Source of the DNA: Saprospiraceae bacterium
Lineage (GTDB): Bacteria > Bacteroidota > Bacteroidia > Chitinophagales > Saprospiraceae
Reading direction: 5' to 3'
Assembly (NCBI GenBank): GCA_019187225.1
Contig: JABAQQ010000028.1
Span: 62,001-126,000, forward strand
Length of the DNA: 64,000 bases
How positions within the stretch are numbered: position 1 is the stretch's first letter; each line of letters opens with the position of its first letter. The notes beneath the pieces were generated by a model. That model saw only the letters and a list, made by a program, of their open reading frames with translations. It was not told the DNA's origin and did not search any database. Shown here piece after piece: positions 34,411-43,510 of the stretch. Made by a program: the position numbers and the translations under genes.

Positions 34411-35562
34411 ATGGTAGAATTTATCGAACGGACCATCGAGAGGCAGATCATTTCCCGGTTAACGAGCGCTCCCCGTAAAATAATTATTCTTTACGGCCAA
34501 AGGCAGGTGGGCAAAACGACCCTTGCAAAGTACATTTTTCAAAAACTGGGCGACAAAAAAGTCTTACAGGTCAATGCAGATTTCAATCCTCACACCGAAG
34601 TTTTTTCTTCCAGAGACCCGGAAAAACTGAGGCTTTTTGTCGCAGGATTCCACTTCCTTTTTATTGACGAGGCACAGCGCATACCCGACATCGGCATCAA
34701 TCTGAAAATTCTGTACGACAATTTTCCGGACCTCCGCATTTTGGTCACAGGCTCTTCATCGCTCGACCTCGCCAACCGAATCCACGAGCCATTGACCGGG
34801 CGCACCTGGACATTTCGACTACATCCTTTTTCCGGTGAAGAACTGATAGCCCGTTCCAGTGCGCTTGAATACTACAGCCGCCTCGAAGAATGGCTGCTTT
34901 TCGGTGCCTACCCAGGAGTATTGGAACTCGAAAACCGGGCGGATAAAGCCGCTTTTTTACATGAACTGACGCACGCCTACTTGTATAAAGATGTGCTTGA
35001 ACTCAGCGGTATCAGGCACAGCGGCAAATTGCGGAACCTGCTGCGACTGCTGGCTTTTCAAACAGGTTCGGAAGTTTCGTTCAGCGAACTGGGCAGACAA
35101 TTGGGTTTGAACACCGCAACCGTTCAGCATTACGTGGATTTGCTCGAAAAGGCCTTCGTGCTGAAAACGGTGAGCGGTTACAGCAGGAATTTGCGCAAGG
35201 AGATATCCAAAAAGCAAAAAATATATTTTCAGGACCTGGGTGTCCGAAATGCACTGATTGAAAAATTCGCGCCGCTTCAACTACGCGACGACACGGGCAG
35301 ACTTTGGGAAAATTTCCTTTTCGTCGAACGATCCAAACTTTTGGACAACCACCAAAAACGGGTAAACCGCTTTTTCTGGCGGCTGCAAACCGGCGCTGAA
35401 CTGGATTATGTAGAAGAATCAGAAGCGCAATTGAACGGCTACGAGTTCAAATTCGGCAACAAGGAAGCAAAACCGCCGGCAGCCTGGCAGGAAATTTACC
35501 CGAATGCGACTTTCCAAACCATCAACAGCGAAAACTGGCTGAATTTTGTTTTAAACGCATAA
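34411..35562 (+). CDS. AAA-14/DUF4143 ATPase
   Basis: 383 residues. The Walker A motif is YGQRQVGKTTLAK (about residues 28-40), Walker B is FLFIDEAQRIP, and the sensor is LVTGSSSLDLA. A winged-helix-like region and the C-terminal DUF4143 nuclease-fold domain follow (FFWRLQTGAELDYVEESEAQLNGYEFKFG). The family is common and mobile; its function is poorly understood. It seems unrelated to the sulfur genes on either side. 220 bp of the upstream gap hold only the MITE copy and AT-rich DNA. Confidence 0.9.
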   Translation: MVEFIERTIERQIISRLTSAPRKIIILYGQRQVGKTTLAKYIFQKLGDKKVLQVNADFNPHTEVFSSRDPEKLRLFVAGFHFLFIDEAQRIPDIGINLKILYDNFPDLRILVTGSSSLDLANRIHEPLTGRTWTFRLHPFSGEELIARSSALEYYSRLEEWLLFGAYPGVLELENRADKAAFLHELTHAYLYKDVLELSGIRHSGKLRNLLRLLAFQTGSEVSFSELGRQLGLNTATVQHYVDLLEKAFVLKTVSGYSRNLRKEISKKQKIYFQDLGVRNALIEKFAPLQLRDDTGRLWENFLFVERSKLLDNHQKRVNRFFWRLQTGAELDYVEESEAQLNGYEFKFGNKEAKPPAAWQEIYPNATFQTINSENWLNFVLNA

Positions 35563-35620
35563 GTGAGGCGCCGTTTTGCCGCGTAGTTGAAGCGGCAATA
35601 GAATGAAAGAATTCTTCTTT

Positions 35621-35666
35621 GGTAACATTCGTCACAATGCAGTCATTTCGCATCTATTTATCTTTG
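35621..35666 (+). promoter_or_regulatory. Sulfur-island operator-promoter 2 (soxB-like operon)
   Basis: The palindrome GGTAAC-ATTC-GTCACA (35621-35636) is followed by TATCTTTG (35659-35666), again 38 bp start to start. It lies 33 bp upstream of the SoxB-like ATG. Confidence 0.72.
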
Positions 35667-35698
35667 TTGAAAATAACCTCATACCATATAACTAAAAT

Positions 35699-37384
35699 AT
35701 GCCATTTAAACGCAGAGATTTTCTTCGCAATACCCTCCTGACGGGCTTGGGGGCCTCTTTGTCACCGTTGAGCGCCACTGCTACTGCCAGTGCTACTGCC
35801 AGTGCTACTACCGCTGCCCCCGGCGAACCGCCCCAATCCGGCACCCTCACCCTTCTCCAAACCACCGACGTACATTGCCAGATCCATCCGCACGACGAGA
35901 TGTTCTGGGAAAACGAAAAAATGGTCTTCCGCAAAACGGCCGGGTATGCACAACTGGCCACCATGCTCGACAAGATCAGAAAACAAAACCCGAATACTTT
36001 TACGGTGGATACGGGCGATATGTTCCAGGGCAGCGAACTGTCGGTAAAAACCACCGGAAAAGCGTTTGTGCCCATCCTCAACGAACTCGGTTACGACCTT
36101 TATCTGCCCGGCAACTGGGAGGTGATCTATTATAAAAAGGCCATGCAAACCTTGCTGGGCGGTCTCGACGCCCCGAAGGTGTGCGCCAACATGTACCACG
36201 ACCTTGGCGATGGTAAAAAAGGCGAACTCATATTCCCACCCTACTATACCTGGTCGAAACTGGGGGTAAAAATCGGCTTTATCGGCCTCACCGATCACCT
36301 GGTGCCGCTGCGGCAGTCACCCAATTACTCGAAGGGCATCATCTACACCAAACCCGAAGAAAGCCTCGCTCCGTGGGTGAAAGTATTGCGCGAACAGGAA
36401 CAATGCGACTTTGTCATCATCCTCGCACACCTGGGGCTGTCGCAGCAGATAAATCTGGCCAATCTGCCTGAATGTGAGGGTGTTGACTACATTTTCGGCG
36501 GGGACACGCACGAGCGTGTACGCGAGCCGATCGTGTGCCAATACGCCAAAGTAGTAGAGCCCGGCGCGTTCGGCTCTTTCGTCGGCAGACTCGACCTGGA
36601 AGTGAAAGACGGCAAAATCGTTGGCGAACATTACGAATTGGTGGAAGTGGACGCAAAAAAATACAAACCCAAACCGGCGGTGGAAAAACTGATCCGCCAA
36701 CTGGAAGGGCCCTACACTACAGAAATCAACAAAATTCACGGATACAGCACAGTACCGCTTTACCGCTATTTCGTGATCGAGAATACCATTGATACCATGA
36801 TCCTCGATGCGCTCGACTGGCGCGTGGAAACAGACATCGTGCTGTCCAATGGTTTCCGGTTCTGCCCTCCGCGCAACGTGGGGCCCGACGGTCTTGCCCC
36901 GATCACGGAGGGATACATTTTCGATATGCTACCGGTGGATTCCGCTATTCGCACGGCAAAAGTGACCGGTCAGCAATTGCTCGACTGGCTTGAAAAAGAA
37001 CTGAACAACGTATTTGCCAAAGACGCCTCCAAACGTTTCGGCGGCTGGGTGGTAAAGTTTAAAGGCATGGAAGTCGAATTCCTGGCCTTCGGAGAACCGG
37101 GAAAGCGGGTCCGGAAAGTCGCGGTAGGTGGTCAACCACTTGACCCCGCGCGCACCTACACCGTCGCCGCCTGCGAACGCGACGGCGACCCGGAGACGAT
37201 GTTGTGCCGCATCCCGAATGTGAAGGAAGGAAAAAACACACCGTATACCCTGCATCAAACCATGCGCGATTACCTGGCGGCCAATTCGCCCGTGACACCC
37301 ACGCCGCGCGGATACGCAAAAGCGCTGGATGCTCCGGCCACCTTGCTGACCCAGGTAACGGGTGTTGCTTATACGTTCAGATAA
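35699..37384 (+). CDS. SoxB-like thiosulfohydrolase / 5'-nucleotidase family protein
   Basis: 561 residues with a twin-arginine signal (KRRDFLRNTLLTGLGASL) and an Ala/Thr/Ser linker from a 12-bp repeat. The metallophosphoesterase domain has LLQTTDVHCQIHPHD, VDTGDMFQGSEL, GNWEVIYY, ILAHLGLS and FGGDTHERV. The 5'-nucleotidase C-terminal domain follows. Two residues argue for SoxB rather than a nucleotidase: the usual GNHE is GNWE (about residue 139), as in SoxB GHWE, and the substrate loop reads SNGFRF (about 385), like SoxB GFRWG. SoxB releases sulfate from SoxY-bound cysteine S-thiosulfonate. No SoxYZ is encoded nearby, so the carrier is unknown. Nucleotidase activity is the alternative. Confidence 0.75.
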   Translation: MPFKRRDFLRNTLLTGLGASLSPLSATATASATASATTAAPGEPPQSGTLTLLQTTDVHCQIHPHDEMFWENEKMVFRKTAGYAQLATMLDKIRKQNPNTFTVDTGDMFQGSELSVKTTGKAFVPILNELGYDLYLPGNWEVIYYKKAMQTLLGGLDAPKVCANMYHDLGDGKKGELIFPPYYTWSKLGVKIGFIGLTDHLVPLRQSPNYSKGIIYTKPEESLAPWVKVLREQEQCDFVIILAHLGLSQQINLANLPECEGVDYIFGGDTHERVREPIVCQYAKVVEPGAFGSFVGRLDLEVKDGKIVGEHYELVEVDAKKYKPKPAVEKLIRQLEGPYTTEINKIHGYSTVPLYRYFVIENTIDTMILDALDWRVETDIVLSNGFRFCPPRNVGPDGLAPITEGYIFDMLPVDSAIRTAKVTGQQLLDWLEKELNNVFAKDASKRFGGWVVKFKGMEVEFLAFGEPGKRVRKVAVGGQPLDPARTYTVAACERDGDPETMLCRIPNVKEGKNTPYTLHQTMRDYLAANSPVTPTPRGYAKALDAPATLLTQVTGVAYTFR

Positions 37385-37433
37385 AAAACAATTGACAAAA
37401 AACCGAAGCGCTAAAATCTAAATTTATCCGGCC

Positions 37434-39047
37434 ATGAAACGATTATACATTTTGTTGATATTCCTGACTGTGGCAACCTTGAACCTGAACGGGCAATCCG
37501 CCCCCAACATTCGGGTTATCCTGGAAGAGCTGCCGGTCGCAAATTTACCCGGCCTTCAAGCCTATGTCATCGGCGAGTCGGGCGGCAAATGGCTCGTCAT
37601 CGGCGGACGAAAAGACGGATTGCACCGGCGCCAACCTTTCGCTGCGTTTGATGTGGCCGGAATGAACAACAACGTATACGTGCTCGACCCGGTCTCCCAA
37701 ACGGTATGGTCGAAGCCGCTCAACACCTTGCCCGTGTCCGTCGCGGAGCAACTGCAATCTACCAACATGGAATTCAGGCAAAAGGAGAACACGCTTTACA
37801 TTACCGGAGGATACGGTTACTCCGACACGGAAGGCGATCACATCACTTTTCCCTACCTGACGGCGGTGGATGTAGCCGGGGCGATAGAGGCGATCGTGAA
37901 CAACGGGTCCTTGTTGCCCCATTTTCGCCAACTTCAGGATGAACGGGTGCAGGTGACCGGCGGTTACCTCGACTTGCTCGGCGACTATTTTTACCTCGCC
38001 GGGGGGCAAAAATTCATCGGCCGTTACAACCCGATGGGCCCCAATCACGGCCCGGGCTTTTTTCAGGAATACACCAACGAAATTCGCCGTTTCAGGATCG
38101 CCGACGACGGCGCTACACTGGCGCTTGCGGATTATTCCGCCTGGCAGGATACCCAACACCTGCACCGGCGCGATTACAACATGGTACCGCAAATCTTCCC
38201 CGGCGGCCGATACGGATTCACCCTGTTTTCAGGCGTTTTTCGATACGACGAGGACTTGCCCTGGCTCAACACGGTAGATGTGGACAGCACGGGGTACGTG
38301 GTAAACAATACTTTCAACCAGCACCTCAATCAATACCACACGGCCCACCTTACGCTGTACAGCGATGCTGAGAATCAAATGCATACGATCTTCTTCGGCG
38401 GCATCAGCCAGTTCCAGGTGGATGATGCGACCGGCTTTTTGATCGAAGACGCGAATGTTCCTTTTGTGAAGACCATCAGCATGGTGACGCGCTTTGCCGA
38501 CGGACAAATGACGGAAGTAAAGATAGGCGAGATGCCCTATCTGACGGGGGCAAGTGCAGAATTTATCCCAAACCCTGAAGCGCCGCGCTACGACAACGGC
38601 GTCGTCCGGCTCGACGACCTCGACGCAGATACAGCGTTTGTGGGGTATATATTAGGAGGTATACAGAGCAGCCAGCCCAATATCTTTTTCATCAATACAG
38701 GTGCGGAAAGTGTGGCTGCCAACCGTTTGTTCAAAGTATTCCTTGTGCCAAACGCTTCCAGTGCAATAAAACCAACACCTCAGCACACTCCCTTGCAGGT
38801 AACGGCCATTCCGAATCCTTTCCGCAACGAAGTGCAGATCGTTTTTGAAACAATTTCCCGCCAAAAGATCAGCATTCAAATATTCGATGCCGGTGGAAAA
38901 AAAGTGCTTCGCATCCCTGAACAGGAATACGAGGCAGGCAAACATCAGATACCCATCACACTCAAATGGTTCCCCAAAGGTACCTTCACCGTCTTACTCA
39001 GCGAACAAGGCAAAATAATCGCCAACTGTCAGATCGTAAAATCATAA
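37434..39047 (+). CDS. T9SS-exported kelch-like protein
   Basis: 537 residues with a signal peptide (MKRLYILLIFLTVATLNLNGQ). Repeated GGR/GGY motifs (WLVIGGRKDGLHRR; LYITGGYGYSD; FYLAGGQKFIGRY; FFGGISQFQ; YILGGIQSS) suggest kelch-type propeller blades. The last ~80 residues are a T9SS sorting domain (VTAIPNPFRNEVQIVF; GTFTVLLSEQGK). It should be exported to the surface. It lies between the SoxB-like gene (50 bp) and the thioredoxin (6 bp) in one transcription unit. Kelch proteins rarely appear in sulfur operons; its role is unknown. Confidence 0.82.
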   Translation: MKRLYILLIFLTVATLNLNGQSAPNIRVILEELPVANLPGLQAYVIGESGGKWLVIGGRKDGLHRRQPFAAFDVAGMNNNVYVLDPVSQTVWSKPLNTLPVSVAEQLQSTNMEFRQKENTLYITGGYGYSDTEGDHITFPYLTAVDVAGAIEAIVNNGSLLPHFRQLQDERVQVTGGYLDLLGDYFYLAGGQKFIGRYNPMGPNHGPGFFQEYTNEIRRFRIADDGATLALADYSAWQDTQHLHRRDYNMVPQIFPGGRYGFTLFSGVFRYDEDLPWLNTVDVDSTGYVVNNTFNQHLNQYHTAHLTLYSDAENQMHTIFFGGISQFQVDDATGFLIEDANVPFVKTISMVTRFADGQMTEVKIGEMPYLTGASAEFIPNPEAPRYDNGVVRLDDLDADTAFVGYILGGIQSSQPNIFFINTGAESVAANRLFKVFLVPNASSAIKPTPQHTPLQVTAIPNPFRNEVQIVFETISRQKISIQIFDAGGKKVLRIPEQEYEAGKHQIPITLKWFPKGTFTVLLSEQGKIIANCQIVKS

Positions 39048-39053
39048 AATAAT

Positions 39054-39353
39054 ATGAAGACTTCATTTCAAGAACTCATTTCATCCACGACACCCACTGT
39101 TATTGATTTTTTCGCAACCTGGTGTGCTCCCTGCCGCATGGTAACACCCATCCTGGAAGACCTTAAGTCTGATCTCGGCGACAACGTCCGCGTTTATAAA
39201 ATTGATGTGGACCAAAATCCCGGCCTTGCCGCTCAGTACCATGTGCAAAGTATACCCACTATCATGATCTTTAAAGATGGCAAATTGCAATGGCGCCAGG
39301 CGGGCGTTCAAAGCAAAGCGACGTTGAAAAACGCCATCGCAACACTCAAATAG
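39054..39353 (+). CDS. Thioredoxin
   Basis: 99 residues, a complete thioredoxin fold with DFFATWCAPCRMV (WCxPC active site at about residues 22-26) and the cis-proline loop QSIPTIMIF. No signal peptide, so it is cytosolic. Within the SoxB/cytochrome operon it probably reduces persulfides or resolves protein thiosulfonates; that is inference. The next gene starts 5 bp after its stop. Confidence 0.93.
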   Translation: MKTSFQELISSTTPTVIDFFATWCAPCRMVTPILEDLKSDLGDNVRVYKIDVDQNPGLAAQYHVQSIPTIMIFKDGKLQWRQAGVQSKATLKNAIATLK

Positions 39354-39358
39354 ACTCG

Positions 39359-39574
39359 ATGAAAGCGCTCAATGACTGGAAATTCGTTCTCATCGCCTGC
39401 CTCACTGTGGGCCTGGCGCCTTTTGTGCCGGAGCCGCACATCTGGGGAAAACTGCGCTGGGTAGCCGGCGGAGCGATTGGCATGAAGCCGATGGACTGGT
39501 TCGATCTGGCTTTTCACGGATTGCCCTGGTTGCTGTTGCTGCGAGTCATCATCCTAAAAATATTTCAAAAATGA
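39359..39574 (+). CDS. Small two-helix membrane protein coupled to the cytochrome
   Basis: 71 residues. Helix 1 is FVLIACLTVGLAPFVP and helix 2 is FHGLPWLLLLRVIILKIF, around a conserved-looking loop (EPHIWGKLRWVAGGAIGMKPMDWFDL). Its ATG lies 5 bp after the thioredoxin stop, and its TGA overlaps the cytochrome start (ATGA), so it is tightly coupled. I believe similar proteins occur beside respiratory or sulfur genes in other Bacteroidota but cannot name a family. It may act as a membrane anchor or quinone-side partner of the cytochrome. Confidence 0.72.
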   Translation: MKALNDWKFVLIACLTVGLAPFVPEPHIWGKLRWVAGGAIGMKPMDWFDLAFHGLPWLLLLRVIILKIFQK

Positions 39575-40704
39575 GCCACGAAAAACATACCATCGAACAA
39601 CTGCGCCGCAGCCTCAATATAGCGGTCACGTTGAATGTATTGATGGCCCTCGCCATGTTCCTCGGCGTCGTGATCACACTCACAACGGGTTGGCCCGACT
39701 GGAAACCGGAATCTTGGTTCCAATCCGGTGGGAAACCCAATCCGTACGCAGTAGATGCCTCCGCCGGATCGGATAGCGCAAGCCTTGCCATCGCCGACCA
39801 ATTCTCGTTCTGGCAAGGCCCTAACGCCGACAACGCACCTGCCAACGACACAGGAGATCTTATCCGTTACGGCCACAACCTGATCGTCAATACTGCCGCC
39901 TACCTCGGCCCCAAAGGCAGTGTCGCCCAAATCACCAACGGCATGAACTGCCAGAACTGCCACCTTAATGCAGGCAACAAGGTCTGGGGCAACAATTACG
40001 GCGCAGTGGCTTCGACGTATCCCAAATTCCGGGAGCGCAGCGGAGCGGAGGAAGACCTCTACAAACGCGTGAGCGACTGCATGGAACGCAGTCTCGACGG
40101 GCAGACGCTTCCACCCGACAGCCGAGAAATGCAGGCCATGATCGCATACATCAACTGGCTGGGCCGCGATGTGCCTAAAAACGAGGTACCCAACGGCGCA
40201 GGCATTTTCGCCCTGCCCTATCTCGACCGTGCAGCCGATCCAGCCAAAGGCAAACAGGTGTACGCCGCGAAGTGCGCCAGTTGCCATGCACCCGACGGGC
40301 AGGGCGTATTGGCCGCCGATGGCAAAACTTACACATTTCCGCCGTTGTGGGGACCGCACAGCTACAATATTGGCGCCGGATTGTACCGGATCTCGCGCTT
40401 CGCCGGTTATGTCAAATACAACATGCCCCTGGGTGCTACCTACCAGAGTCCCCAACTCACGGATGAAGAATGTTGGGACGTAGCGGCATTCGTAAACTCA
40501 CAGCCGCGCCCAACAATGGATATCGCGTCGGACTGGCCGAACTTGCTGGGCAAACCCGTTGACCATCCGTTTGGACCTTTCGCAGATGGTTTTTCGGAAA
40601 AACAACACAAATATGGGCCATTTCAGCCGATAAAAGATAAACTTGCAACGTTGAAACAAGAGCAAAATATATCGAAAGCATCGGTTGAAAAAACACTGCG
40701 ATAA
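39571..40704 (+). CDS. TsdA-like dihaem cytochrome c (thiosulfate dehydrogenase family)
   Basis: 377 residues: an N-terminal anchor helix (about 10-35) then two haem c domains. Haem 1 is bound by CQNCH (about residue 127) and haem 2 by CASCH (about 233). Between them, YPKFRERSGAEEDLYKRVSDCMERSLDG ... REMQAMIAYINWL matches TsdA. The cysteine in SDCMERS (about 170) is the likely axial ligand to haem 1, as in TsdA and SoxA. TsdA oxidises two thiosulfates to tetrathionate or runs in reverse. The membrane anchor suggests electrons pass directly to the respiratory chain. Confidence 0.82.
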   Translation: MSHEKHTIEQLRRSLNIAVTLNVLMALAMFLGVVITLTTGWPDWKPESWFQSGGKPNPYAVDASAGSDSASLAIADQFSFWQGPNADNAPANDTGDLIRYGHNLIVNTAAYLGPKGSVAQITNGMNCQNCHLNAGNKVWGNNYGAVASTYPKFRERSGAEEDLYKRVSDCMERSLDGQTLPPDSREMQAMIAYINWLGRDVPKNEVPNGAGIFALPYLDRAADPAKGKQVYAAKCASCHAPDGQGVLAADGKTYTFPPLWGPHSYNIGAGLYRISRFAGYVKYNMPLGATYQSPQLTDEECWDVAAFVNSQPRPTMDIASDWPNLLGKPVDHPFGPFADGFSEKQHKYGPFQPIKDKLATLKQEQNISKASVEKTLR

Positions 40705-40731
40705 TTTCATCCTCTTTACAATCTTCTCATT

Positions 40732-41178
40732 ATGAACGACTTGACAAAATACCTCATGGGCGCCAGCGTCGCTTTTGCACTTGTACTCGCTTTCTCTTTT
40801 TCAAAAACGGTTGCCGGCAACGAGGATAAAAAGCCCCATCGCATCGTTTTCCAACTCACAACGCCCGACACCGCCGCTTACCGCGCCCTTACCCGCCAGC
40901 TGAACAACGTGCTGGCGCATTGGCCGGATGCACAACTCGAAGTGGTGGCGCACAACAAGGGTATTGCCATGCTGGTGAAAGACAAAACCAACGTACAACC
41001 CGAGATCACGGCGTTAAAAGCGAAGGGCATTCGGTTTACCGCATGTGAGAACACCCTCAAACAACAGAAGTTGGAGAAGTCACAAATCGTGGCAGAGTCC
41101 GGCTTTGTACCGGTCGGCATTGCCGAGATCGTCGCGCGACAGGAAGAAGGATGGGCTTATATCAAAGCCGGTTTTTAA
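40732..41178 (+). CDS. DsrE-family sulfur-carrier protein, membrane-anchored
   Basis: 148 residues. An N-terminal helix (YLMGASVAFALVLAFSFS) is a signal or anchor. The DsrE fold follows: RIVFQLTTPDTAAYRALTRQLNNVLAHWP, LEVVAHNKGIAMLV, and IRFTACENTLKQQKL with the likely persulfide cysteine (about residue 105). DsrE proteins bind sulfur atoms in trafficking from SQR/rhodanese to oxidation enzymes. It follows the cytochrome by 27 bp in the same operon. Confidence 0.85.
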   Translation: MNDLTKYLMGASVAFALVLAFSFSKTVAGNEDKKPHRIVFQLTTPDTAAYRALTRQLNNVLAHWPDAQLEVVAHNKGIAMLVKDKTNVQPEITALKAKGIRFTACENTLKQQKLEKSQIVAESGFVPVGIAEIVARQEEGWAYIKAGF

Positions 41179-41245
41179 GAGCATGTTCGGGGGATAGTGC
41201 CATCAATGCGTTGAATAGTACAAAACGGATAGCCTTTCGAGCCGT

Positions 41246-41253
41246 TATCTTTG
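41246..41253 (+). promoter_or_regulatory. -7 promoter element for the peroxiredoxin gene
   Basis: TATCTTTG, exact TAnnTTTG, 28 bp before the ATG. At the 38-bp position upstream I read GCGTTGAATAGTACAA, which does not match the shared sulfur palindrome. Confidence 0.55.
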
Positions 41254-41281
41254 TACTAATTCACTAAACGCATTTTTCTCT

Positions 41282-41935
41282 ATGAATACTGAATCATCTG
41301 TCCATACTATGCCGCGGATCGGCGACATGGCTCCTAATTTCAACTCCATGACCACCTTTGGAAAACTGGATTTTCACCAGTTTATTGAAGGTAAGTGGGC
41401 GATATTTTTCTCTCATCCTGCTGATTTTACGCCGGTTTGCACGACGGAAATGAGCGGTTTCGCTCAAAACAAAGCATTTTTCGACGCTCATAATACGACC
41501 CTCATGGGTCTGAGCATCGACAGCATCCACGCACACATAGCTTGGGTCAACAATGTCCGGGAAAAAACCGGGGTATTGTTCAACTTCCCGATCGTCGCCG
41601 ATATTGACATGAGCGTATCCAAATTGTACGGAATGCTTCAACCCGGCGAAAGCGAAACAGCAGCCGTACGCGCCGTCTTCTTTATTGATCCCAACAAAAA
41701 GATCCGCCTTATCATGTATTATCCTCTCAACGTGGGGCGCAACATGGACGAGATCAAACGGGCTTTGGAAGCCCTTCAAACAGCAGACGAATACAAGTGC
41801 GCCATGCCGCTCAACTGGAAAAAAGGCGAAAAAGTGATCGTGCCGCCGCCTAAAACAATGACGGAACTGGAAGAGCGCCTGGCCAGCAAATACGAAATGG
41901 TGGATTTCTATCTCGCAAAAAAAGAATTGGTTTAG
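41282..41935 (+). CDS. 1-Cys (Prx6-type) peroxiredoxin
   Basis: 217 residues, AhpC/TSA superfamily. The peroxidatic cysteine is in HPADFTPVCTTEM (about residue 53), and the long C-terminal arm (VIVPPPKTMTELEERLASKYEMVDFYLAKKELV) is that of Prx6-type enzymes. The only other cysteine (EYKCAMPL) is not in a typical resolving position. It removes peroxides formed during sulfide or persulfide oxidation. It has its own promoter and terminator. Confidence 0.93.
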   Translation: MNTESSVHTMPRIGDMAPNFNSMTTFGKLDFHQFIEGKWAIFFSHPADFTPVCTTEMSGFAQNKAFFDAHNTTLMGLSIDSIHAHIAWVNNVREKTGVLFNFPIVADIDMSVSKLYGMLQPGESETAAVRAVFFIDPNKKIRLIMYYPLNVGRNMDEIKRALEALQTADEYKCAMPLNWKKGEKVIVPPPKTMTELEERLASKYEMVDFYLAKKELV

Positions 41936-41997
41936 TTAACCCGATTATTTGAATCACCCTGCTGGCTGATCTCAATCATCGTCTCAACATTCTATAG

Positions 41998-42022
41998 GGC
42001 CGTATTTTCGTACGGCCTTATT
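41998..42022 (+). terminator. Terminator after the peroxiredoxin gene
   Basis: GGCCGTA and TACGGCC form a perfect 7-bp stem around TTTTCG, followed by TTATTC. The tail is weak. Confidence 0.6.
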
Positions 42023-42056
42023 CAATCTCTATCGTTCATCAATAAAACAATCCAAT

Positions 42057-43469
42057 ATGAAAGTCGAACAATTGTATACGGGGTGTCTGGCCGAAGCCGC
42101 CTACTATATTGAAAGCGAAGGCGAGGCGGTCATCATTGACCCCTTGCGCGAAACGCAACCCTACATTGACCGCGCCAAAGAAGACGGCGCCACGATCAAA
42201 TACATTCTGGAGACCCACTTCCATGCCGATTTCGTAAGCGGTCACCTCGACCTTGCGAAAAAAACGGGCGCGGCCATCGTCTTCGGCCCGACAGCGCAAC
42301 CCAATTTTAAGGCACATATCGCCACGGACGGCGAAGTGTTGAAAGTCGGCAAAGTCAGCATTAAAGTGCTTCATACACCGGGACATACGATGGAAAGTTC
42401 GAGTTTCCTGCTGCGCGACGAAAAGGGTAAGGACTATGCCGTGTTCACCGGTGATACATTGTTCATTGGCGATGTTGGCCGACCCGACCTCGCCGTGAAA
42501 ACCGATCTGAGCCGTGAAGACCTGGCCAGCCATCTGTTCGATTCGCTCCGCAATAAGATCATGCCGCTGGCCGATGATGTGATCGTATATCCCGGCCACG
42601 GCGCCGGCAGCGCCTGCGGTAAAAAAATGGCTAAAGAAACGGAAAGCACCATCGGACATCAAAAACTGTTCAATTACGCGCTCCGCGCGGATATGACCCG
42701 CGAGGAGTTTATCAAAGAAGTATTGACCGGTCTGGTAGAACCGCCACAATATTTCCCTAAAAACGCGGTGATGAACAAGATGGGTTATGACAGCATAGAC
42801 GTGGTGATGCAACGCGGCCTGGTACCCCGTACCACTGTAGAGTTCGCCCAGGTCGCGGAGCAGGAAGGGGCTTTGGTCCTCGATACCCGCAAAGAGTCAG
42901 AATTTGTAAAAGGCTTCATTCCCGGGTCCGTCAGCATCGGTCTCGACGGGCAGTTCGCCTCATGGGTGGGCACCCTGATCAGCGACCTGAAACAACCGAT
43001 CTTGTTGGTCACCGAGCCCGGCAGGGAAGAGGAAACCGTCACGCGCCTGGCACGGGTCGGTTACGACAACACACTCGGCTTTCTGAAAGGCGGTTTCGAG
43101 GCATGGAAAAAAGCGGGCAACGACGTGGACACCATCGAGAGCATTTCACCGCAGGCATTTGCCAAGCGATTTGCAGTCCATCGGGAAAATGTATTGGACG
43201 TGCGCCGCGAAAGCGAATTCAATACCGAACACGTGGTGGGCGCCCAAAATTTCCCGCTCGACTTTATCAACCGCAACATGGACAAACTGGATCGCAGCGC
43301 AACCTATCTGGTGCATTGCGCGGGCGGCTACCGATCTGTCATAGCCATTTCCATTTTGCAGGCGCGCGGATTCAACCGCCTCGTCAATGTGGAAAACGGC
43401 TTCAAAGGCATCAAGGAAACAGGGCTGGTTCCGGTGACGGAATACGCCGAACAACTCACGGAATTATAA
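42057..43469 (+). CDS. Persulfide dioxygenase-rhodanese fusion, paralogue 1
   Basis: 470 residues. Residues 1-240 are a metallo-beta-lactamase domain of the ETHE1/Blh persulfide dioxygenase group: ETHFHADFVSGHLDLAKKTG, HTPGHTMESSSF, FTGDTLFIGDVGRPDLA, VYPGHGAGSACGK. Two rhodanese domains follow. The first (about 260-355) has lost its cysteine (LLVTEPGREEE); the second (about 365-465) keeps VHCAGGYRSV. It oxidises glutathione- or thiol-persulfide to sulfite. A paralogue lies 2.2 kb downstream. Confidence 0.92.
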   Translation: MKVEQLYTGCLAEAAYYIESEGEAVIIDPLRETQPYIDRAKEDGATIKYILETHFHADFVSGHLDLAKKTGAAIVFGPTAQPNFKAHIATDGEVLKVGKVSIKVLHTPGHTMESSSFLLRDEKGKDYAVFTGDTLFIGDVGRPDLAVKTDLSREDLASHLFDSLRNKIMPLADDVIVYPGHGAGSACGKKMAKETESTIGHQKLFNYALRADMTREEFIKEVLTGLVEPPQYFPKNAVMNKMGYDSIDVVMQRGLVPRTTVEFAQVAEQEGALVLDTRKESEFVKGFIPGSVSIGLDGQFASWVGTLISDLKQPILLVTEPGREEETVTRLARVGYDNTLGFLKGGFEAWKKAGNDVDTIESISPQAFAKRFAVHRENVLDVRRESEFNTEHVVGAQNFPLDFINRNMDKLDRSATYLVHCAGGYRSVIAISILQARGFNRLVNVENGFKGIKETGLVPVTEYAEQLTEL

Positions 43470-43510
43470 AGAATATCAGAGCCTTGGGGCTTGATCCGGT
43501 ATCTTTGTAA

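Noticed and set aside
35776..35816. Tandem 12-bp repeat as a regulatory or mobile feature
   Set aside because: It is coding and only lengthens the Ala/Thr/Ser linker after the twin-arginine signal.
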